DNA of 32,141 bases from Actinomycetota bacterium (GCA_012271125.1 JAAXHB010000028.1:1-32141), one strand, 5' to 3'; counted from the first letter of the stretch, positions 22,384-30,601 are shown. The notes: generated by a model not told the origin, from the letters alone. Numbers and translations are program-made.

Positions 22384-23757
22384 TCACAACTCAAGCAGAG
22401 CTTGCTCTACCACCTCAGGCAACGCCGGATGTATGTAGTACTGCTGCGCTGCCATCTGATCCACCGTCAAATCAAATGCCATCCCCTGAATTAGTTGCTG
22501 TATCAAAGTCGACGCCTGCGGCCCAATAATGTGCGCACCCAGCAGTCGCCGAGTGTTCGCATCGGCAATCACCTTCACAACGCTCGTCGTGTCCTCCAAT
22601 GCCCACCCATATGCACAAGCCGCATACGGATGCACTTTGGGCACGTAGCTATAGCCACCCTCGGTGCACTCCCGTTCGGTCAGTCCCACGCTTGCCACCT
22701 GCGGATGTCCAAACACCGCATGAGGAATAAAGCGATGATCCACCGCCTTTAAATCTGCCGGATGCGTCAAATTGTGGCGTACCACCCTTGCCTCATGGTT
22801 GGCAACATGTTTTAGCTGAACCGGATTGGCAATGTCGCCGAGTGCCCACACTCCAGGCGCAGTGGTCTGGCAATACTCATCCACAAGCACATAGCCAGCG
22901 TCGTTGGTATGGACGCCTCCAGCAGAGGGATTCAGTCCCGCACTGTTTGGTATGCGCCCTGTTGCCACCAGCAACGCATCGCCTCGCAGTTCACTCACAT
23001 CACCCGGTCCATCAACATCCAACACGATTTCTGATTTTTTGGGTTCTTCACCTTCCCGCCGCGCACTACGCACCGACGCATCGGTCACCACCTTGTACTT
23101 CTCTGACATGGCTTCGGTGAAGCGACTGCGTATGTCTTCATCTTCACGTCGCAAGAACGTGTCTCCGCGCAACACAAAGGTCACATCAGAACCCAATGCC
23201 CCCATCACTCCGCCCAGCTCGGCTGCTATGTAGCCGCCGCCAAGCACCAGCAGCCGTTCCGGCAGTTCATCGAGGCGCATGATCGTGTCGGAGGTGTGAT
23301 ATCCGCAATCTTCTAGCCCTTCAATGTTCGGCACCGCCGCCCTCGCGCCCGCAGCAATCACAATCTGTTGAGCAGTGACGGTTTCTCCGCCCACGTCCAC
23401 TTGTTTTGGTCCCACAAAACGTGCCGTGTTCTCAAAAACCGTCACATTGTCAAGCCCATGTCGCCATTCCAACCCCGACTGCGCTATCGGATCAATCCGC
23501 CCAAACACCCGATCCCTAATCGCCGCCCAATCCGCACCTTCCATGCGGGTATGCACCCCGTAGCGCCCACCATCAGCGGCTATCTCAGCCACCTCAGCGG
23601 CATACACAAACATTTTCGACGGAATACACCCCACGTTCAGACACGTCCCGCCAAACAGCCCATGCTCAGCAATGGCAACATTCCAGTCGTCATGCTCTGG
23701 CCCCAGCACCGAGTTCCCCGACCCCGCCCCAATAATCAACAAATCAAACTCCCGCAT
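22384..23757 (-). CDS. mtr: Mycothione reductase
   Basis: The 457-residue product is a FAD/NAD(P)-dependent disulfide reductase. It has the FAD-binding Ile-Ile-Gly-Ala-Gly-Ser-Gly-Asn, a redox-active Gly-Gly-Thr-Cys-Leu-Asn-Val-Gly-Cys-Ile-Pro-Ser-Lys, a second nucleotide site Gly-Gly-Gly-Tyr-Ile-Ala-Ala-Glu, Leu-Gly-Asp-Ile-Ala-Asn-Pro-Val, and the C-terminal His-Pro-Ala-Leu-Pro-Glu-Val-Val-Glu-Ala active-site base region. Segments Ser-Gly-Asn-Ser, Lys-Met-Phe-Val-Tyr-Ala-Ala-Glu-Val-Ala and Val-Phe-Gly-Arg-Ile-Asp-Pro-Ile-Ala follow mycobacterial Mtr rather than lipoamide dehydrogenase. It regenerates mycothiol, the actinobacterial thiol, in the cytoplasm. Confidence 0.9.
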   Translation of the reverse strand: MREFDLLIIGAGSGNSVLGPEHDDWNVAIAEHGLFGGTCLNVGCIPSKMFVYAAEVAEIAADGGRYGVHTRMEGADWAAIRDRVFGRIDPIAQSGLEWRHGLDNVTVFENTARFVGPKQVDVGGETVTAQQIVIAAGARAAVPNIEGLEDCGYHTSDTIMRLDELPERLLVLGGGYIAAELGGVMGALGSDVTFVLRGDTFLRREDEDIRSRFTEAMSEKYKVVTDASVRSARREGEEPKKSEIVLDVDGPGDVSELRGDALLVATGRIPNSAGLNPSAGGVHTNDAGYVLVDEYCQTTAPGVWALGDIANPVQLKHVANHEARVVRHNLTHPADLKAVDHRFIPHAVFGHPQVASVGLTERECTEGGYSYVPKVHPYAACAYGWALEDTTSVVKVIADANTRRLLGAHIIGPQASTLIQQLIQGMAFDLTVDQMAAQQYYIHPALPEVVEQALLEL

Positions 23758-23815
23758 CCCCGCACATTACCCACCCCTACCTCAGACTATCCCACCTGTC
23801 GGCAATAATTAGCCC

Positions 23816-24811
23816 ATGGGGTCAACCACCCGCGCCCAAAAATCTTCATCTCAAAAACCTTCGTCCCAAAAACCGTCATCCCAAAAATCTTCGTCTAAGT
23901 CTTCAACTAAGACAGCAACATCGTCGTTTGGTACTTCTAAACGTGAAGGCCACAACGCCGACGCCTTCTACGAGCGTTTCCCCACGCCAAACCAAGACCA
24001 AGAACTCACACCTCAACCTCCCGAAAAGGTCGACGAGCTCCTAGTCGGCGACTCTCGCAACATGAAAGAACTTGCCGACAACTCCGTCGCACTTGTTGTC
24101 ACGTCGCCGCCGTATTTCGCCGGCAAGGAATATGAGCTAGAGCCCGGTTCTAACGGCGTGCCTGCTAGCTATATCGAATATTTGAAGATGCTCGCTGACG
24201 TTTTCAGCGAATGCTGGCGTGTTCTCGAACCTGGCGGACGCATCGCCGTCAATGTCGCCAACCTCGGCAGACGCCCTTACCGCTCCCTAAGCGCCGACGT
24301 TGCCCGCATCCTCCAAGACGATGTCGGCTATCTCCTGCGTGGCGAAGTCATTTGGCAAAAATCCGCAGGCTCAAACTCCAACTGCGCCTGGGGTTCGTTC
24401 CAATCCGCCGCCAACCCAGTGCTCCGTGACGTGACCGAGCGTGTGATTATCGCCAGCAAACTCCGCTTTGATCGTGCTATGTCACGTAAGCAACGCCAAA
24501 AAGACGGCCTCCCGCACGAAAACAGCATTTCTAAAGAGGATTTCATGGAGTGGACGCTCGATGTATGGCAGATCGCTCCTGAGTCGGCACGCCGAGTCGG
24601 TCACCCAGCTCCGTTCCCGGTGGAGCTTCCCAAGCGCCTGATCGAGCTCTACACCTACGAAAAAGATTTAGTCCTAGACCCTTTTGTCGGTGCCGGCACA
24701 ACCGCCCTCGCTGCCAAAGACACAAACCGCCATTACTGGGGCTACGACACCGACTCCAGCTACATCACCCTCGCCGAAAAACGCCTCCAGCCCCAACAGA
24801 AGAACAGCTAG
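23816..24811 (+). CDS. Solitary site-specific DNA methyltransferase (N6-adenine or N4-cytosine)
   Basis: The 331-residue product has catalytic motif IV Thr-Ser-Pro-Pro-Tyr-Phe at about 96-101, well before the SAM-binding motif I Asp-Pro-Phe-Val-Gly-Ala-Gly-Thr-Thr at about 283-291. That order is the beta class. Leu-Val-Gly-Asp-Ser-Arg-Asn lies just upstream of motif IV and Trp-Gly-Tyr-Asp near the C-terminus. The first ~45 residues are a Ser/Lys/Gln tail with Ser-Ser-Gln-Lys-Pro repeats, not part of the enzyme fold. No restriction endonuclease gene is adjacent, so it is likely an orphan, regulatory-type methylase. The recognition site cannot be read from sequence. Confidence 0.88.
   Translation: MGSTTRAQKSSSQKPSSQKPSSQKSSSKSSTKTATSSFGTSKREGHNADAFYERFPTPNQDQELTPQPPEKVDELLVGDSRNMKELADNSVALVVTSPPYFAGKEYELEPGSNGVPASYIEYLKMLADVFSECWRVLEPGGRIAVNVANLGRRPYRSLSADVARILQDDVGYLLRGEVIWQKSAGSNSNCAWGSFQSAANPVLRDVTERVIIASKLRFDRAMSRKQRQKDGLPHENSISKEDFMEWTLDVWQIAPESARRVGHPAPFPVELPKRLIELYTYEKDLVLDPFVGAGTTALAAKDTNRHYWGYDTDSSYITLAEKRLQPQQKNS
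23843..23887 (+). repeat. 15-bp x3 tandem repeat in the methyltransferase N-terminal tail
   Basis: Units TCTTCATCTCAAAAA, CCTTCGTCCCAAAAA and CCGTCATCCCAAAAA follow each other and run into a fourth partial unit. They encode Ser-Ser-Gln-Lys-Pro repeats. Copy-number change would not shift the frame. Confidence 0.9.
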
Positions 24812-24863
24812 CTGGGCTGGCGGGCTTAAATGCGCGCCCGAAGTTAGTAACAGGTAGAGGCGA

Positions 24864-24984
24864 ACTTGGCAAGTTTCTTTCGGGAACGTCGAGCCGTAGC
24901 AAGAGACTGGGTAGTGCTAACGGAAGAGACGGAACGCAGGCTCGAAGCGTAAAGCGGCGAGGTGACAGAAAAAACTTGCCAAGT
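24864..24984. repeat. Inverted repeat pair in the 184-base gap between methyltransferase and crotonase genes
   Basis: ACTTGGCAAGTTT (24864-24876) and its exact reverse complement AAACTTGCCAAGT (24972-24984) flank about 95 bases with no convincing gene. Each arm contains a nearly self-complementary 11-mer ACTTG-S-CAAGT. Outside them, GTTAGTAA occurs at 24843 and 25002. Short open frames here do not look like genes. It could be a dispersed intergenic element, a structured RNA or paired protein-binding sites. Confidence 0.5.
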
Positions 24985-24995
24985 GAGGTCCGAAA

Positions 24996-25793
24996 TTAAG
25001 TGTTAGTAAAAACGGGAGGGCGTTTTTCGGCAAAAGCACGCGGCCCTTCTTTGGCGTCATTGGATTTGAGCACAGCCTGCCCGTAGTCCCATTCGTAGCG
25101 CAGCCCCTCATCAAGCGTCATCCCATCAGTCTCATGCAAAGTCTTCGTAATAGCAGCCACAGCAATCGGCCCGCAAGAAGCAACCTGCTCAGCCAACTCC
25201 ATTGCCTTGTCCAGAGCAGTCCCATCAGGCACAACATGGCCAATCAAGCCAATATCCAACGCTTCCTGTGCCGAAATGTGCTTACCCGTCAACAAAAGCT
25301 CAGCCGCATGCGTATAAGCAATCTGACGCGGCAGCCGCACCGCTGAGCCTGCCATCGGATACAACGACCATCGTGCCTCGCTCACGCCAAAGCGAGCAGA
25401 CTCACCAGCAACCCGTATCTCAGTAGCCGCCAATAGTTCAGTCCCACCTGCAATAGCCGCACCTTCAACAGCAGCAACAATCGGCTTAGTCGGCCGATAA
25501 TGACGAAACATTGCTTTGTAAATCAGATCAGGATCTTCAGTCATCCGCGCCTTGGTATCAAGCGGATCATCACTTTTGGCATCCCCCGCCATCGCCCGCA
25601 AATCCGCCCCAGCACAAAAGTTCCCACCAGCACCCGTCAATACCAGACACCGCACATCAGGATCGTTGGACGCCTCCTCGCAAGCATCATGAAAACGGAT
25701 CAGCATCGCCCCGGTCAGCGCATTGAGACGCTCCGGCCGATTCAACGTCACCACCACAACAGCCCCACGCCTCTCAACTAGAGCATCTGGCAT
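24996..25793 (-). CDS. Enoyl-CoA hydratase/isomerase (crotonase) family protein
   Basis: The 265-residue product has the crotonase fold. The oxyanion-hole segments are Asn-Phe-Cys-Ala-Gly-Ala-Asp-Leu (about 57-64) and Gly-Ala-Ala-Ile-Ala-Gly-Gly-Thr-Glu-Leu. Both general acid/base glutamates of enoyl-CoA hydratases are present, in Gly-Gly-Thr-Glu and in Gly-Val-Ser-Glu-Ala. It probably hydrates an enoyl-CoA in fatty-acid or steroid breakdown; the substrate is not determinable. Its ATG is three bases after the gcvP stop, so it is co-transcribed with gcvP, though no metabolic link is evident. Confidence 0.87.
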   Translation of the reverse strand: MPDALVERRGAVVVVTLNRPERLNALTGAMLIRFHDACEEASNDPDVRCLVLTGAGGNFCAGADLRAMAGDAKSDDPLDTKARMTEDPDLIYKAMFRHYRPTKPIVAAVEGAAIAGGTELLAATEIRVAGESARFGVSEARWSLYPMAGSAVRLPRQIAYTHAAELLLTGKHISAQEALDIGLIGHVVPDGTALDKAMELAEQVASCGPIAVAAITKTLHETDGMTLDEGLRYEWDYGQAVLKSNDAKEGPRAFAEKRPPVFTNT

Positions 25794-25796
25794 CTC

Positions 25797-28691
25797 CTAA
25801 GACGCCAATAAATCCATTGGCGGGCAGCTACAGACAATGTTGCGGTCACCGTAAGCACCATCAATTCGCGAAACAGGAGGCCAGTACTTGTTGATCTGAT
25901 CGCTACCAGATGGAAACGCCGCCTCCGAGCGCAAATACGGATGCGGCCAATCGTCAGCAGTTACGTCCTCACATGTGTGCGGCGCATTCACCAGCGGATT
26001 GTCATCAGCAGGCCAGTCCCCAGAACCAACCCGCTTAGCCTCAGCAGCAATCGCCAGCATCGCCTCACAGAAACGGTCAAGCTCCGCCTTGTCCTCAGAT
26101 TCGGTCGGCTCCACCATCAGTGTCCCCGCAACAGGAAAGCTCATCGTCGGCGCATGAAAGCCGTAGTCGATAAGCCGCTTGGCGATGTCGTCAACAGAAA
26201 CCCCGTACTCGTCTTTCAAAACACGAGTATCGAGAATGCACTCATGAGCCACATACCCGTTAGTCCCCGAATACAAAATCGGATAAACCTCAGCCAGCCG
26301 AGTAGCAACATAGTTGGCGTTCAGGATCGCTATCTCAGTCGCGCGACGCATCCCCTCAGCACCCATCATCCGTATATACATCCACGGAATCGCCAAAATC
26401 CCAGCCGAACCCCAAGGCGCAGCCGCAATCGGACCCGGCCCTGTCGGAGGCCCAGCCACAGGAGTCAACGGATGATTCGGCATAAACGGCGCCAAATGCT
26501 CAGCCACACCAATCGGCCCAACCCCAGGCCCACCGCCGCCGTGAGGAATGCAAAACGTCTTGTGCAAGTTCAAATGCCCAACATCGGCACCGAACTGCCC
26601 AGGTCGAGCCAACCCGACCATCGCGTTCAGGTTCGCCCCGTCCAAATACACCTGCCCGCCATGCTCATGTACAACGTCACAAATGTGACGAATCGCCGGC
26701 TCAAACACACCATGTGTCGACGGATAAGTAATCATCAACGCCGCCAAAGAATCCGAATGCTCATGCGCGAGCCGTTTCAAGTCGTCAACGTCGACATTGC
26801 CGTTGTCGTCGCACTCAACGACGACAACACGCATCCCTGCCATCACCGCACTCGCCGCATTCGTGCCATGCGCCGACGACGGAATCAGACAAACATCACG
26901 ACCCGCATCGTCACGACTCTGGTGATAAGCACGAATCGCCAATAACCCCGCCAGCTCACCTTGCGCCCCGCTGTTGGGCTGCAACGACACCGCCGCATAA
27001 CCGGTGATCTCCGCCAACCAGTTCTCCAGCTGATCCATCATCAGCTGATACCCAGCGGTCTGATCAGTCGGCGCAAACGGATGAATGTCAGCCAACTCCG
27101 GCCAACTCACCGGCTCCATCTCGATAGCAGCATTGAGCTTCATCGTGCACGACCCCAGTGGAATCATCGACCGATCCAGCGCAATGTCACGATTCACCAG
27201 ACCCCGCATGTAACGCACCAAATCGGTCTCACTGCGATACGCACTAAAAATCGGATGCGACAACGGTGGCGTCGATCGCTGATACCCCGAAGGAATCGAC
27301 TCCGCCACAGCGTCCAAATCGTCAACGTCGGCATCAATCCCGAACGCCGACCACACAATCTGCACCTCACGCCGAGTAGTGGTCTGATCCAACGCCGCCG
27401 CAACCGTGTCAACGTCAACTCGACGCAAGTTCACACCCTCAGCCAACGCCAAAGCAATGACCTTGTCGGCCCGCCCTGGTACCCGAGCACACACCGTGTC
27501 AAAAAACTCGTCATGCACAATCTCAACGCCGCCGTCACGCAACCCCTGCGCTAACACCCCCGCCAAACGATTGACACGCTCCGCAATACGGCGCAACCCG
27601 CTCGGCCCGTGATACAGCGCATACATCGACGCCATCACCGCCAACAACACCTGCGCCGTGCAAATATTCGACGTCGCCTTCTCCCGACGAATGTGCTGCT
27701 CACGTGTCTGCAACGCCAACCGCAACGCCTGACGTCCTTTCGTGTCAACCGACACCCCGACTAAACGCCCCGGCAACGACCGCGCATTGTCCTCGCGCAC
27801 CGCGATATACGCCGCATGCGGCCCCCCGAACCCCATCGGCACACCAAATCGCTGCGTTGACCCCACCACAACGTCCGCCCCCAATTCACCCGGCGGTGTC
27901 AACACACACAGTGCCAACGGATCAGCCGCCACCGCCACCTGCACACCAGCGGCATGCGCCCGTTCCACCACCGCCGCCAAATCCACGATTGCGCCGGTCG
28001 TGCCCGGATACTGCACCAACATCCCGTAAGCCCCGTCCAAATCCGCGGTCGCCGGATCACCCACAACGACATCCAATCCAATCGGCTCCGCCCGAGTGCC
28101 CACCACCGCAATCGTCTGCGGATGACAATCCGCATCCACAACAAAGCGCAACCCCTTCGCCTTGCGATTCGTCCGCTGCAGTAAGGTCATCGCCTCCGCC
28201 GCCGCTGTCGGCTCATCCAACAAAGACGCATTGGCAACATCCATGCCGGTCAACTCCGCCACCATCGTCTGATAATTCAGCAACGCCTCCAACCGACCCT
28301 GCGAAATCTCCGGCTGATACGGCGTGTAAGCCGTATACCACCCCGGATTTTCCAACACATTGCGCCGAATCAGCGCCGGCGTAATCGTCTGGTGATACCC
28401 CATCCCAATCATCGACGTCACCAGCAAGTTCTTGCGAGCCATCTCCCGCAACTCATCTTGCGCGAACTGCTGCCGACACGCATCGGGCAAATTCAACGCC
28501 TCGCGCTTGCGAATGTCATCAGGCACAACCCGATCAATCAGCTCACCGAGATCACCCACACCAATCGTGTCCAGCATCTGCTGCACCGCCTGCGCCCCAG
28601 GCCCAATATGACGCCCCGCAAAAGTATGACGAGCATGCAGGTCATCAAGCGTCAACCGCTTGCCCGATTCTTGATTTAGTCCACGTGACAT
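25797..28691 (-). CDS. gcvP: Glycine dehydrogenase (decarboxylating), glycine cleavage P protein
   Basis: The 964-residue product is the fused two-half form of GcvP, normal length. It decarboxylates glycine with PLP and loads the aminomethyl group onto GcvH. The N-terminal half opens Arg-His-Ile-Gly-Pro and has Met-Ile-Gly-Met-Gly-Tyr-His. The C-terminal half has Pro-Leu-Gly-Ser-Cys-Thr-Met-Lys-Leu-Asn, the PLP lysine in Leu-Asn-Leu-His-Lys-Thr-Phe, and the Gly-Gly-Gly-Gly-Pro-Gly loop. I chose ATG 28691 (Met-Ser-Arg-Gly); the TTG at 28718 falls in a palindrome and is less likely. It stands apart from gcvH and gcvT, about 4.5 kb beyond gcvT and on the opposite strand. Confidence 0.97.
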   Translation of the reverse strand: MSRGLNQESGKRLTLDDLHARHTFAGRHIGPGAQAVQQMLDTIGVGDLGELIDRVVPDDIRKREALNLPDACRQQFAQDELREMARKNLLVTSMIGMGYHQTITPALIRRNVLENPGWYTAYTPYQPEISQGRLEALLNYQTMVAELTGMDVANASLLDEPTAAAEAMTLLQRTNRKAKGLRFVVDADCHPQTIAVVGTRAEPIGLDVVVGDPATADLDGAYGMLVQYPGTTGAIVDLAAVVERAHAAGVQVAVAADPLALCVLTPPGELGADVVVGSTQRFGVPMGFGGPHAAYIAVREDNARSLPGRLVGVSVDTKGRQALRLALQTREQHIRREKATSNICTAQVLLAVMASMYALYHGPSGLRRIAERVNRLAGVLAQGLRDGGVEIVHDEFFDTVCARVPGRADKVIALALAEGVNLRRVDVDTVAAALDQTTTRREVQIVWSAFGIDADVDDLDAVAESIPSGYQRSTPPLSHPIFSAYRSETDLVRYMRGLVNRDIALDRSMIPLGSCTMKLNAAIEMEPVSWPELADIHPFAPTDQTAGYQLMMDQLENWLAEITGYAAVSLQPNSGAQGELAGLLAIRAYHQSRDDAGRDVCLIPSSAHGTNAASAVMAGMRVVVVECDDNGNVDVDDLKRLAHEHSDSLAALMITYPSTHGVFEPAIRHICDVVHEHGGQVYLDGANLNAMVGLARPGQFGADVGHLNLHKTFCIPHGGGGPGVGPIGVAEHLAPFMPNHPLTPVAGPPTGPGPIAAAPWGSAGILAIPWMYIRMMGAEGMRRATEIAILNANYVATRLAEVYPILYSGTNGYVAHECILDTRVLKDEYGVSVDDIAKRLIDYGFHAPTMSFPVAGTLMVEPTESEDKAELDRFCEAMLAIAAEAKRVGSGDWPADDNPLVNAPHTCEDVTADDWPHPYLRSEAAFPSGSDQINKYWPPVSRIDGAYGDRNIVCSCPPMDLLAS

Positions 28692-28717
28692 AGCGCTCAC
28701 GCTACCCACGACAATCA

Positions 28718-28734
28718 ACGATTTTCAAAATCGT
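28718..28734. promoter_or_regulatory. Perfect palindrome between gcvP and the divergent DUF35/thiolase operon
   Basis: ACGATTTT-C-AAAATCGT is a perfect 8-bp inverted repeat with a one-base centre. It lies 26 bases before the gcvP ATG and 34 bases before the DUF35-like ATG. It is placed like an operator for one or both promoters. The regulator is unknown. Confidence 0.5.
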
Positions 28735-28768
28735 GTCACAAGTCACATAGAAGATTTACGATGACAAT

Positions 28769-29191
28769 ATGCGCCCCGCCCTAGACGGCTTCTTTGCTTA
28801 CGACGACAACGGCGACGCCTACCTAATCGGTGGCAAATTCAAAAACACCGACTCCTATTTCTTCCCCAAACACCTCGGCGGCACCGACCCTGACGTCGGC
28901 GCAAATGCCGAAATCGAAGAAGTCGCCCTAAGCCGCTACGGAACCCTCTGGTCATACACCACCAGTCACTACCAACCCCCCGAGCCGTTCATCGCAGCAA
29001 CCGACACTTTTGAGCCAATAACAATCGCCGCAGTAAAGCTAGAGCACGAAAAAATGGTCGTCTTAGGTCAATGCCCTGCCGGTATCACCCCCGATGACCT
29101 CCATATTGGTATGCGCATGGAACTAATCATCGACAAGCTCTACTCAGACGAAGATGGTGATTACTCAGTATGGATGTGGATGCCCGCATAA
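28769..29191 (+). CDS. DUF35-like OB-fold protein lacking zinc-ribbon cysteines
   Basis: The 140-residue product precedes a thiolase-like gene and overlaps it by one base (TAATG), the usual setting of DUF35 proteins. These act as acyl-CoA binding partners of thiolases or of Ltp2-type aldolases. The core reads Arg-Tyr-Gly-Thr-Leu-Trp-Ser-Tyr-Thr-Thr-Ser-His-Tyr, equal to the OB-fold segment after the rubredoxin-like ribbon. In the ribbon position, where relatives have Cys-x-x-Cys pairs, this protein has Lys-Asn-Thr-Asp-Ser-Tyr-Phe-Phe-Pro and no cysteine. The only cysteine of the protein is downstream (Gly-Gln-Cys-Pro). Such cysteine-free forms may still bind acyl-CoA; this is inferred. Confidence 0.72.
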   Translation: MRPALDGFFAYDDNGDAYLIGGKFKNTDSYFFPKHLGGTDPDVGANAEIEEVALSRYGTLWSYTTSHYQPPEPFIAATDTFEPITIAAVKLEHEKMVVLGQCPAGITPDDLHIGMRMELIIDKLYSDEDGDYSVWMWMPA

Positions 29192-30387
29192 TGACTATCG
29201 ATCCCATTGCCGTAATAGGCGTCGGCATGCACCCCTGGGGCAAATGGGGACGCAACTTCGTCGACTACGCCATAACCGCCGCCACCAAGGCCATCGCCGA
29301 CGCCCAAATCAACTACAAAGTCAACTACAAAGACATTGACTTTGTCTCCGGTGCCATCACCGTGCGCTGCGGTTACCCCGGATACGTCGCCGGCTCAACC
29401 TTTGCCCGAGCTCTCGGCTTCACCGGCGCACAAATCGCTAGTAGCTACGCCGCCTGCGCCTCCGGCACCATCGCCCTGCAAGCCGCCCGAGGCCAAATCC
29501 TCGCCGGCGCATGCGACGTCGCACTCGTAATCGGTGCCGACACGACTCCCAAAGGCTTCCTTGCCCCAAACCCCGGCGAGCGCCCCGACGACACCGACTG
29601 GCTGCGCTTCCGACTAATCGGCGCAACCAACCCCGTCTACTTCGGCCTCCACGCCCGCCGCCGCATGGACCTCTACGGCGCCACCACCGACGACTTCGCC
29701 CAAGTCAAGGTCAAAAACTCCCGCCACGCCGCAACCAACCCCAACGCCCGCTTCACATCCGAATACAGCCTCGACGACGTCCGCAACAGCCCCATCGTCT
29801 CCGACCCGCTGCGCCTGCTCGACATATGCGCCACATCCGATGGTGCAGCGGCACTAGTGGTCGCCTCGATGGAATGGGCAAAAGCCCACGGCCACCCCAA
29901 CCCCGTCAAAGTTGCAGGCATTTCCACCGCTTCGCCCACCTACCCAGACCCGGTAATCGATTTGCCCTACATCGCCTCCGACTCCGCCGCAACCAACAAC
30001 ACCTCCTTTAAAGACTCGATCCCCCTAAAGGCATATGCCGAAGCCGGCCTCGGCCCCGATGACATGGACTTAGCCGAGGTCTACGATCTCTCAACAGCAC
30101 TCGAGCTCGACTGGTACGAACATCTCGGCTTTTGCCCCAAAGGAGAAGCCGAAAAAATGCTCCGAGACGGCGAAACCAGCATCGGCGGACGCCTTCCCGT
30201 CAATCCCAGCGGCGGATTAGGCGCTTTTGGCGAAGCCGTGCCGGCTCAAGCCGTAGCCCAAGTCTGTGAAATCACCTGGCAACTCCGAGACCAAGCCAAA
30301 GATCGCCAAGTCCAAGGCGCATCCGCAGGCATCACCGTAAATCAAGGACTTTTCGGCCACGGCTCGTCTGTAATTCTGCGGCGATAA
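29191..30387 (+). CDS. Thiolase-like (SCP2-thiolase / lipid-transfer protein) enzyme
   Basis: The 398-residue product from ATG 29191 has the thiolase fold. Cys89 lies in Ser-Tyr-Ala-Ala-Cys-Ala-Ser-Gly at the nucleophile position. Asp-Gly-Ala-Ala-Ala-Leu-Val and Glu-Val-Tyr-Asp-Leu are present, as is Asn-Pro-Ser-Gly-Gly-Leu-Gly-Ala near the end. The C-terminal Gly-His-Gly-Ser-Ser motif replaces the second catalytic Cys-x-Gly of ordinary thiolases, as in SCP2/Ltp-type proteins linked to sterol side-chain degradation. Together with the DUF35-like protein it likely forms one complex, a thiolase or retro-aldolase acting on acyl-CoA. A 12-bp duplication adds Val-Asn-Tyr-Lys near residue 44. Confidence 0.85.
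   Translation: MTIDPIAVIGVGMHPWGKWGRNFVDYAITAATKAIADAQINYKVNYKDIDFVSGAITVRCGYPGYVAGSTFARALGFTGAQIASSYAACASGTIALQAARGQILAGACDVALVIGADTTPKGFLAPNPGERPDDTDWLRFRLIGATNPVYFGLHARRRMDLYGATTDDFAQVKVKNSRHAATNPNARFTSEYSLDDVRNSPIVSDPLRLLDICATSDGAAALVVASMEWAKAHGHPNPVKVAGISTASPTYPDPVIDLPYIASDSAATNNTSFKDSIPLKAYAEAGLGPDDMDLAEVYDLSTALELDWYEHLGFCPKGEAEKMLRDGETSIGGRLPVNPSGGLGAFGEAVPAQAVAQVCEITWQLRDQAKDRQVQGASAGITVNQGLFGHGSSVILRR
29309..29332 (+). repeat. 12-bp x2 perfect tandem duplication in the thiolase-like gene
   Basis: TCAACTACAAAG occurs twice in a row, encoding Asn-Tyr-Lys-Val-Asn-Tyr-Lys. Confidence 0.9.
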
Positions 30388-30545
30388 TCCACCGCATGCT
30401 TTCGTTTTAAAGTGCTAAATCGCTCTTACCCGCCAAATCCCTAGTAAATCCAACATCGCAACCCCTTTGTGGGCTAATGTTTGAGCAACCCCAACGCTTG
30501 TTTTCACGGTCCAACCCTGAAATCAGGTCCCAAAAGTGTCTTCAG

Positions 30546-30569
30546 CAGTAAATACCCAACAGTAAATAC
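30546..30569 (+). promoter_or_regulatory. Direct repeats upstream of the HU gene
   Basis: CAGTAAATAC occurs at 30546-30555 and 30560-30569, inside the 214-base gap before the HU gene. This AT-rich segment probably contains the HU promoter. No clear -35/-10 pair could be fixed. The rest of the gap (30388-30545) shows no gene. Confidence 0.35.
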
Positions 30570-30601
30570 GGCTGTGACATAGCGCCAGAAAGGAGCGCCA
30601 A

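Noticed and set aside
23843..23887. Phase-variable on/off switch in the methyltransferase
   Set aside because: The repeat unit is 15 bp, so gain or loss keeps the frame.
24917..25114. 65-codon minus-strand frame overlapping the crotonase 3' end
   Set aside because: It starts within the crotonase gene in another frame and ends in the repeat-bearing gap; no coding signature.
25941..26945. Long open frame (334 codons) antisense to gcvP
   Set aside because: It lies wholly inside gcvP on the other strand, is Arg/His/Asn-rich with no recognisable domain, and is explained by the strong third-position bias of gcvP.
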